A stretch of DNA of 64,000 bases from Oscillospiraceae bacterium. GTDB taxonomy: Bacteria; Bacillota; Clostridia; Oscillospirales; Oscillospiraceae. The DNA lies in NCBI GenBank assembly GCA_015067995.1, contig SVLJ01000008.1:40193-104192 (forward strand). Direction: 5' to 3'. The notes beneath the pieces are model-generated. The model had not been told where the DNA came from, ran no database searches, and worked only from the letters and a program-made list of their open reading frames with translations. This document shows, piece by piece, positions 57,039 through 64,000 of the stretch (position 1 is its first letter; every line of letters begins with the position of its first letter). The position numbers and the translations under genes were made by a program.

Positions 57039-57584
57039 ATGTCTAGAATTGGCAGAATGCCCATTACCGTTCCTGCCGGCGTCACCGTTACCATCGCTGA
57101 TGGCAATGTCGTTACCGTCAAGGGACCCAAGGGCGAACTGACTCGCGCTCTGCGCACCGAAATGATTATCAAGCAGGAAGGCGACACGATCACCGTGACC
57201 CGTCCCTCCGATGACAAGCTGCATCGCAGCCTGCACGGCCTGACCCGCACTCTGCTGAACAACATGATCGTTGGTGTTACCAATCAGTACACCAAGGAGC
57301 TGGACGTCAACGGCGTCGGCTATCGTGTTGCCAAGGAGGGCACTAACCTGGTTATGAACCTCGGTTTCTCTCACCAGGTGATCGTTCCTGAGATCGACGG
57401 CATCACCATCGAGGTGCCCGGTCCCAATAAAATCATCGTTCGCGGCTGCGACAAGCAGGCTGTCGGCCAGTTCGCCGCTGAGATCCGCGAGAAGCGTCCC
57501 CCCGAGCCTTATAAGGGCAAGGGCATCAAGTATGTGGACGAGGTCATCCGCCGCAAGGTCGGTAAGACCGGCGGCAAGAAGTAA
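57039..57584 (+). CDS. rplF: 50S ribosomal protein L6
   Basis: [46 protein letters not shown]. Confidence 0.98.
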   Translation: MSRIGRMPITVPAGVTVTIADGNVVTVKGPKGELTRALRTEMIIKQEGDTITVTRPSDDKLHRSLHGLTRTLLNNMIVGVTNQYTKELDVNGVGYRVAKEGTNLVMNLGFSHQVIVPEIDGITIEVPGPNKIIVRGCDKQAVGQFAAEIREKRPPEPYKGKGIKYVDEVIRRKVGKTGGKK

Positions 57585-57598
57585 GGAGGTGTGCCGTT

Positions 57599-57958
57599 AT
57601 GATTAAAAGACCCAATACCAACGCTCAGCGTCTGAAGCGTCATAAGAGAGTGCGTGGCAAGATCTCCGGCACCGCCGAAATGCCCCGTCTGAACGTGTTC
57701 CGCAGCGAAGCCAACATCTATGCTCAGGTGATCGACGATACCACCGGCATGACCCTGGTTTCCGCTTCCTCCCTGGATAAGGCCATCGAAGGTTACGGCG
57801 GCAACATTGCTGCTGCTGCCGCAGTTGGCAAGCTGGTGGCCGAGCGTGCCCTGGCCAAGGGCATCGAGAACGTGGTCTTCGACCGCGGTGGCTACCTGTA
57901 CCACGGCCGTGTTCAGGCACTGGCCGATGGCGCCCGTGAGGGTGGCCTGAAGTTTTAA
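57599..57958 (+). CDS. rplR: 50S ribosomal protein L18
   Basis: [37 protein letters not shown]. Confidence 0.98.
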   Translation: MIKRPNTNAQRLKRHKRVRGKISGTAEMPRLNVFRSEANIYAQVIDDTTGMTLVSASSLDKAIEGYGGNIAAAAAVGKLVAERALAKGIENVVFDRGGYLYHGRVQALADGAREGGLKF

Positions 57959-57978
57959 TCGGAGGGAGGAACAACAAT

Positions 57979-58479
57979 ATGGCAAGATTTGAAAGAGAGC
58001 CCAGCGAGTACACCGAAAAGGTTGTTGCTCTCAACCGTGTTTCCAAGACCGTCAAGGGCGGTCGTGTTATGAAGTTCTCCGCACTGGTCGTCGTCGGCGA
58101 TCAGAAGGGCAAGGTCGGCTACGGCATGGGCAAGGCTGCAGAAGTTCCCGAGGCTATCCGCAAGGGTCTGGAAGCTGCCAAGAAGAACATGATCACCGTC
58201 AACCTGTCCGGTACCACCATCCCCCACGAGACCATCGGCGCTGCCGGCGCCGGCCGCGTGCTGATGAAGCCCGCTGCCCCCGGTACCGGTGTTATCGCTG
58301 GCGGTGCTGTGCGTGCCGTTGTGGAAGCTGCCGGCATCAAGGATATCCGTACCAAGTGCCTGCGTTCCAACAACCCCAACAACGTCGTCGCTGCTGCCTT
58401 CGAGGGCCTGAAGTCCATGCGCTGCCCCGAGGAAGTCGCCCGCATCCGCGGCAAGAGCGTCGAAGAGATCCTGGGTTAA
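57979..58479 (+). CDS. rpsE: 30S ribosomal protein S5
   Basis: [41 protein letters not shown]. Confidence 0.98.
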   Translation: MARFEREPSEYTEKVVALNRVSKTVKGGRVMKFSALVVVGDQKGKVGYGMGKAAEVPEAIRKGLEAAKKNMITVNLSGTTIPHETIGAAGAGRVLMKPAAPGTGVIAGGAVRAVVEAAGIKDIRTKCLRSNNPNNVVAAAFEGLKSMRCPEEVARIRGKSVEEILG

Positions 58480-58492
58480 GGAGGAGCTTACA

Positions 58493-58684
58493 ATGGCAAA
58501 TATTACGATTAAGCTCGTCAAGAGCCTGAATGGCCGTCTGGAAAAGCAGATCGCCACCGCACATTCTCTGGGCCTGCGCAAGATCGGTGACATCACCGTG
58601 CAGCCTGACAACGACCAGACCCGCGGCAAGATCGCCAAGATCGGCTATCTGCTGCAGATCACCGAAGAGGGAGGTAACAACTAA
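58493..58684 (+). CDS. rpmD: 50S ribosomal protein L30
   Basis: [30 protein letters not shown]. Confidence 0.97.
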   Translation: MANITIKLVKSLNGRLEKQIATAHSLGLRKIGDITVQPDNDQTRGKIAKIGYLLQITEEGGNN

Positions 58685-59124
58685 TGAAACTGAGCGAACT
58701 GTCTCCCGCTGAGGGTTCCGTCCGCAGCGCATACCGCAAGGGTCGCGGCGCTGGCAGCGGCAACGGCAAGACCGCAGGCCGTGGCCACAAGGGCCAGAAG
58801 GCTCGTTCCGGCGGCAAGGTCCGTGTTGGCTTTGAAGGCGGCCAGATGCCTCTCAGCCGCCGTATCCCCAAGCGCGGCTTCAACAACGTGTTTGCTGAGC
58901 CCCTGGAGATCATCAACCTGAACGCTCTGAACGCTTTCGAGGATGGCGAGACCGTCACCGTCGAGGCTCTGCTGGACAAGGGCATTCTGTCCAAGTGCGT
59001 TTACGGCTACAAAGTTCTGGGCAACGGCAAGGTGACCAAGAAGGTGACCGTCCGTGCTTCTGCCTTCTCCAAGTCTGCCAAGGAGGCAATCGAGGCAGCT
59101 GGCGGAAAGGCAGAGGTGATGTAA
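58684..59124 (+). CDS. rplO: 50S ribosomal protein L15
   Basis: [44 protein letters not shown]. Confidence 0.98.
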   Translation: MKLSELSPAEGSVRSAYRKGRGAGSGNGKTAGRGHKGQKARSGGKVRVGFEGGQMPLSRRIPKRGFNNVFAEPLEIINLNALNAFEDGETVTVEALLDKGILSKCVYGYKVLGNGKVTKKVTVRASAFSKSAKEAIEAAGGKAEVM

Positions 59125-59125
59125 C

Positions 59126-60505
59126 GTGATCCAGACGATTCGCAAGGCATGGGGCATCCCCGAGCTGCGGAAGAAGATCATCTTTACACTCCTCATGCTG
59201 CTGATCTTCCGTATCGGCAACGCTATTACCGTTCCCTTTGTTAACGTGGATCTCCTGAAGGTATATCTGGAGAGCCAGAGCACGACCATCCTGGGCCTGT
59301 ACAATGTCATGTCCGGCGGTGCTTTCGCCCAGGCTACCCTGTTTGCTCTGGGCGTGCAGCCCTATATCAACAGCTCCATCATCATCCAGCTGCTGACCAT
59401 CGCCATCCCCGCTCTGGAGCGGCTGGCTAAGGAAGGCGGCGAGGAAGGCAAGAAGAAGATTCAGGCCATTACCCGCTATGCCACCGTGGCTATCGCTGTG
59501 CTGAGTGCTTTCGGCTACTACATGCTGATGAAGAACTCCGGCCTGCTGACTGCCAACGGCACCGGCATCTGGCCCGCACTGGTTATCATCGTCTCCTTCG
59601 TTGCAGGCTCCTCCTTCGTTATGTGGATGGGTGAGCAGATCAACGAGTTTGGTATTGGCAACGGCATATCCATGATCCTGTTCGCCGGTATCGTTTCCCG
59701 TGTTCCCACCGCTGTTTCCAACATGATTGCCAGCATGCAGACCTGGGCTGAGGTCCGTAAGGGCGCTGTTACTCTGGAGACGCTGACTGCTCAGGGCTAT
59801 ACCGCCCAGCAGGCACAGAATCTTCTGGACAGCGTTATGTCTCCCTGGGGTCTGGTTCTGATGCTCATCGGTGCACTGGCTCTGGTGGTGTTCATCGTCT
59901 TCATTCAGGACGCCGAGCGCCGCATCCCCGTGCAGTATGCCAAGCGTCAGGTTGGCCGCAGAATGTACGGCGGTCAGTCCAGCAACCTGCCCATGAAGGT
60001 CAACATGGCCGGCGTTCTGCCCGTGATCTTTGCTCAGAGCATCGTCTCTATCCCCGCAACGGTCATGGCTCTCACCGGTACCGGCACTCAGGAAGGTACT
60101 TTCAGCTATGCGCTGCGCAACTTCCTGGACAGTCGTTCTCTGGCCTACATGTTCCTGTATGCTCTGCTGATTATCGGCTTCAGCTATTTCTATTCCAGCA
60201 TCCAGTTTAACCCCGTCGAGATCGCCAACAACCTGAAGAAGCAGGGCGGCTTCATTCCGGGCTTCCGTCCCGGCAAGCCCACTGTGGACTTCATCAAGAA
60301 GGTGCTCAATAAGATCACCCTCTTCGGCGCCATCTATCTGGGTATCGTGGCTATCCTGCCCCTGCTGTTGGGCAAGATCGTCGGCAGCAACTCTATGTCC
60401 ATCGGCGGTACTTCCGTCATCATCGTGGTTGGTGTTGCTCTGGAGACCGTCAAGGCTCTGGATACGCAGATGCTGATGCGTCAGTACAAGGGTTTCCTGG
60501 AGTAA
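59126..60505 (+). CDS. secY: Preprotein translocase subunit SecY
   Basis: GTG start; GVQPYINSSIIIQLLTIAIPALE; YYSSIQFNPVEIANNLKKQGGFIPGFRPGKPT. Confidence 0.98.
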   Translation: MIQTIRKAWGIPELRKKIIFTLLMLLIFRIGNAITVPFVNVDLLKVYLESQSTTILGLYNVMSGGAFAQATLFALGVQPYINSSIIIQLLTIAIPALERLAKEGGEEGKKKIQAITRYATVAIAVLSAFGYYMLMKNSGLLTANGTGIWPALVIIVSFVAGSSFVMWMGEQINEFGIGNGISMILFAGIVSRVPTAVSNMIASMQTWAEVRKGAVTLETLTAQGYTAQQAQNLLDSVMSPWGLVLMLIGALALVVFIVFIQDAERRIPVQYAKRQVGRRMYGGQSSNLPMKVNMAGVLPVIFAQSIVSIPATVMALTGTGTQEGTFSYALRNFLDSRSLAYMFLYALLIIGFSYFYSSIQFNPVEIANNLKKQGGFIPGFRPGKPTVDFIKKVLNKITLFGAIYLGIVAILPLLLGKIVGSNSMSIGGTSVIIVVGVALETVKALDTQMLMRQYKGFLE

Positions 60506-60523
60506 TCGAAAGAAGGAATTCTT

Positions 60524-61156
60524 TTGAAACTGATTCTCGTAGGCCCGCCTGGTGCCGGTAAAGGCACTCAGGCGGAACGCCTCAGCAAAACATTGAACAT
60601 TCCGACGATTTCCACCGGCAATATCCTGCGGGCAGCAATGAGAGATAAAACTCCTCTGGGCCTGGCCATTACCGAAGCCATGGATGCCGGACACCTGGTG
60701 TCCGACGAACTGGTGATCCGGATCGTGGAAGAGCGCGTCACCAAAGAGGACTGCGCCAACGGATATATTCTGGACGGCATGCCCCGCACGCTGCCCCAGG
60801 CGGAAGAGTTGGAACGAGCCGGATTTCACTTTGACGCCGTGCTTTTGATGCAGCTCTCCGACGAGGAGATTATGCAGCGGATGAGCGGACGCCGCGTATG
60901 CGAAAACTGTGGAGACAGCTATCATGTGACAGCTGTTCCGCCAAAGGTAGAAGGCGTGTGCGACGATTGCGGCGGAAAGCTGGTTCGGAGACCGGATGAT
61001 GACCCCGAGACGGTTAAAGAACGCCTCGAGATCTATCATAAGGAGACGGAGCCTATCATCAGCTTTTATGCTGAACGGGGTCTCCTGAAGCCTGTGGATT
61101 GTAAATCCGATGTGGAAGGTACTCTGCAGGCTATCCTCCATGCACTGGGAGTATAA
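60524..61156 (+). CDS. adk: Adenylate kinase (zinc-finger lid type)
   Basis: TTG start; LVGPPGAGKGTQAERLS; CENCGDSYHV...CDDCGGKLVRRPDD. Confidence 0.97.
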   Translation: MKLILVGPPGAGKGTQAERLSKTLNIPTISTGNILRAAMRDKTPLGLAITEAMDAGHLVSDELVIRIVEERVTKEDCANGYILDGMPRTLPQAEELERAGFHFDAVLLMQLSDEEIMQRMSGRRVCENCGDSYHVTAVPPKVEGVCDDCGGKLVRRPDDDPETVKERLEIYHKETEPIISFYAERGLLKPVDCKSDVEGTLQAILHALGV

Positions 61157-61158
61157 CG

Positions 61159-61911
61159 ATGATTACATTGAAATCTCCGCACGAAATCGAATTGATGCGC
61201 CGAGCGGGAAAAATTACCGCGGCTGCCCGTGCCTTGGCAGGGGAAATGGTAAAGCCCGGCGTAACAACCCGCGAGATCGACAGGGCAGTGGAGCAGTTTA
61301 TCCGTAAAAATGGCGCAGTTCCGTCGTTCCTGAATTATCACGGATATCCCGGTTCCGCCTGTATCAGCGTCAATGATGAAGTGATCCACGGTATTCCGGG
61401 CAACCGGATGCTGAAGGAGGGCGACATCGTCAGCGTGGATGTGGGTGCCTGTATCGGTGGATTCCACGGTGACTGCGCAGCGACCTTTCCCTGCGGGGAA
61501 ATCTCCGACGAGGCTCAGAGACTGATCGATGTGACCAGAGAGAGCTTCTTCCGGGGCATCACCCGTGCAAAGGAAGGAAATCGAGTTTTTGACATCTCCG
61601 CCGCCGTCCAGGAGTATGTGGAGGCCAACGGCTTCACAGTGGTGCGTGAGTTTGTCGGTCACGGTATCGGCAGACAGCTCCACGAATCGCCGGAGGTTCC
61701 CAATTACGGGATGGCAGGCCGCGGTCCGCGGCTGCTGCGGGGAATGACCCTTGCAATTGAACCCATGGTGAATGCCGGTGCTGCCTCCATTCGGCAGCTG
61801 AGCGACGGCTGGACAGTGAAGACACTGGACGGTAAGCTTTCGGCTCACTATGAGAATACGGTTCTGATCACCGATGGTGAGCCTGAGATCCTGACGGCTC
61901 CTGCCATTTAA
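61159..61911 (+). CDS. map: Type I methionyl aminopeptidase
   Basis: ISVNDEVIHGIPGNR; FVGHGIGRQLHESPEVPNYG. Confidence 0.97.
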   Translation: MITLKSPHEIELMRRAGKITAAARALAGEMVKPGVTTREIDRAVEQFIRKNGAVPSFLNYHGYPGSACISVNDEVIHGIPGNRMLKEGDIVSVDVGACIGGFHGDCAATFPCGEISDEAQRLIDVTRESFFRGITRAKEGNRVFDISAAVQEYVEANGFTVVREFVGHGIGRQLHESPEVPNYGMAGRGPRLLRGMTLAIEPMVNAGAASIRQLSDGWTVKTLDGKLSAHYENTVLITDGEPEILTAPAI

Positions 61912-61921
61912 GAGGAAACGT

Positions 61922-62206
61922 ATGGATATTGCAAAAGCAGATATCGTTCAGTCGGATGCCGGCAGGGACAAAGGAAAGTTATTTTTTGTTCTGGATGTGG
62001 AGGATGAGTACCTCCTTCTGGCAGACGGCAAATCCAGAAAAGTGGAAGCTCCCAAGCGCAAGAAGTACAGACATGTGCGGTTTGTGTCCTCGGTTGAGAC
62101 GAGAGTTTCCGCAAAGATAACAGGCGAAGAAATAATCACCAACAGTGAACTTCGCAAAGCGCTCGCGGTATTCCGCGAGACAGATTATCCGATCCAGGAG
62201 GGATAA
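61922..62206 (+). CDS. KOW domain RNA-binding-like protein
   Basis: IVQSDAGRDKGKLFFVLDVEDEYLLLADGKSRKVEAPKRKKYRHVRF; between map and infA. Confidence 0.85.
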   Translation: MDIAKADIVQSDAGRDKGKLFFVLDVEDEYLLLADGKSRKVEAPKRKKYRHVRFVSSVETRVSAKITGEEIITNSELRKALAVFRETDYPIQEG

Positions 62207-62209
62207 CGT

Positions 62210-62555
<346 letters not shown>

Positions 62556-62580
62556 GATGAAAGTGGAGGTGCTTTAAAGT

Positions 62581-62946
62581 ATGGCACGTATTGCCGGTAT
62601 TGACCTGCCGAAGGATAAGAGAATCGAGATCGGACTCACTTATATCTACGGTATTGGCAGAAAGAGCGCCCAGGACATCCTGGCGCAGACTGGTGTCAAC
62701 CCCGACACCCGCGTAAAGGATCTGACCGACGCAGATGAGCAGAAGCTGCGTGACGCCATCGAGGCCTACACCGTCGAAGGCGACCTGCGCCGTCAGACCG
62801 CTCTGGACATCAAGCGTCTGAGCGAAATCGGCTGCTATCGCGGCCTGCGTCACCGCAAGGGCCTGCCCGTTCGCGGCCAGCGCAGCAAGACCAATGCAAG
62901 AACCCGCAAGGGTCCCAAGAAGACCATTGCTAACAAGAAGAAGTAA
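62581..62946 (+). CDS. rpsM: 30S ribosomal protein S13
   Basis: [31 protein letters not shown]. Confidence 0.98.
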   Translation: MARIAGIDLPKDKRIEIGLTYIYGIGRKSAQDILAQTGVNPDTRVKDLTDADEQKLRDAIEAYTVEGDLRRQTALDIKRLSEIGCYRGLRHRKGLPVRGQRSKTNARTRKGPKKTIANKKK

Positions 62947-62962
62947 GGAGGGAGATTGAAAA

Positions 62963-63364
62963 ATGGCTAAACAGGCATCCGGTAAGAAAGTTATCCGGCG
63001 TCGTCGTGAAAAGAAGCATATCGAGCGTGGCCAGGTCCACATTCGTTCTTCTTTCAACAACACCATGGTTACCGTGACCGATACTCAGGGTAACGCGATC
63101 TCCTGGGCTTCCTCCGGCGGACAGGGTTTCCGCGGCAGCAAGAAGTCCACTCCCTTCGCCGCTCAGACTGCCGCTGAAGTGGCAGCCCGTGCTGCTATGG
63201 AGCACGGCCTGAAGACCGTTGAGGTCTTCGTCAAGGGCCCCGGCCAGGGCCGTGAAGCTGCGATCCGCGCTCTGCAGGCTGTTGGTCTGGAAGTGACCAT
63301 GATCAAGGACGTCACTCCCATTCCTCACAACGGCTGCCGTCCCCCCAAGCGTCGTCGCGTCTAA
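62963..63364 (+). CDS. rpsK: 30S ribosomal protein S11
   Basis: [43 protein letters not shown]. Confidence 0.98.
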   Translation: MAKQASGKKVIRRRREKKHIERGQVHIRSSFNNTMVTVTDTQGNAISWASSGGQGFRGSKKSTPFAAQTAAEVAARAAMEHGLKTVEVFVKGPGQGREAAIRALQAVGLEVTMIKDVTPIPHNGCRPPKRRRV

Positions 63365-63387
63365 TCGAAAGAGGAGGTACAAGCAAT

Positions 63388-63990
63388 ATGGCAAAGAATA
63401 TGCAGCCGATTGCCAAGCGCTGCAAGGCTCTGGGTATCTCTCCCGCAGTGATGGGCTATGCGAACAAGGAAACTAATCGCAACCCCGGCGGCCAGATGAG
63501 AAAGAAGAAGAGCGAGTATGGCATTCAGCTGAACGAGAAGCAGAAGGTCAAGTTCATCTATGGCATTCTGGAAAAGCAGTTCCGTGAGTACTATGAGAAG
63601 GCAGCTGCTGCCCCCGGCAAGACCGGCGACAACCTGCTGATCACCGTTGAGCGTCGTCTGGACAACGTCGCTTATCGTATGGGCTTCGCCATGACCCGCC
63701 GTCAGGCTCGTCAGCTGGTGAACCACGCTCACTTCACCGTCAACGGTCAGAAGGTCAACATTCCTTCTTATCTGGTGAAGGCCGGCGATGTCATCGAAGT
63801 GGCTGAGAGCAGCCGCTCCTCTGAGATCTTCAAGCGCCTGCTGGGCCCGGATGCTCCCGTGTTCCTGCAGCCTGCTTGGCTGGAGCGTGACAAGAACGCT
63901 CTGAAGGGTACCGTAACTCGTCTTCCTGCCCGTGAGGATATCGATATCCCCATCGAGGAGCACCTCATCGTCGAGCTCTACTCTCGCTAA
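63388..63990 (+). CDS. rpsD: 30S ribosomal protein S4
   Basis: S4 domain [45 protein letters not shown]. Confidence 0.98.
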   Translation: MAKNMQPIAKRCKALGISPAVMGYANKETNRNPGGQMRKKKSEYGIQLNEKQKVKFIYGILEKQFREYYEKAAAAPGKTGDNLLITVERRLDNVAYRMGFAMTRRQARQLVNHAHFTVNGQKVNIPSYLVKAGDVIEVAESSRSSEIFKRLLGPDAPVFLQPAWLERDKNALKGTVTRLPAREDIDIPIEEHLIVELYSR

Positions 63991-64000
63991 TCGGGAGGAT

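Noticed and set aside
58955-61141. 728-aa minus-strand ORF opposite secY-adk
   Set aside because: Antisense shadow; composition atypical and no RBS or domain.

Overview
High-GC Firmicutes chromosome segment; gene content and protein style suggest a Clostridia/Oscillospiraceae gut commensal (inference, not tested). It is densely coding and mostly housekeeping. In order it holds: (i) the 3' part of a SpaA-type sortase-assembled pilus operon (partial LPETG tip/adhesin, LPETG major pilin, class C sortase, IPQTG Cna-B stalk protein, second sortase); (ii) a glycosyltransferase-CsaB fusion divergent from a tandemly duplicated DUF4330-like protein; (iii) split transketolase, a LysR/D-aminoacylase pair and a nitrilase; (iv) YgiQ, an APC permease, Nudix, DUF523, an NhaC antiporter with a structured 5' UTR, BirA, split chromate transporter genes and uridine kinase; (v) an ABC exporter, YlmH-like, DUF896, XpaC-like, a methyltransferase, ecfA1-ecfA2-ecfT-truA, DUF5711, CvpA and a ClpE-like ATPase; (vi) an EFR1-type ferredoxin, YmdB-type phosphoesterase, YbaK, an SbcD-like nuclease, asparaginase and ProRS; (vii) a small XRE regulator module; (viii) the S10-spc-alpha ribosomal protein operon from rpsJ to rpsD. 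I found no CRISPR array, rRNA, tRNA, transposase or recognisable defence system. I do not see a convincing wholly new multi-gene system. The best second-look signals are regulatory: a promoter embedded in a terminator ahead of rpsJ, three candidate structured leaders in the ribosomal operon, a palindromic operator plus long-helix 5' UTR on the nhaC-family gene, a perfect T-N11-A LysR box, and a two-operator XRE module. Protein-level oddities are a pentapeptide-like insert in CvpA, an FNRG-repeat tail on ribosomal protein S3, and the DUF4330 duplication.
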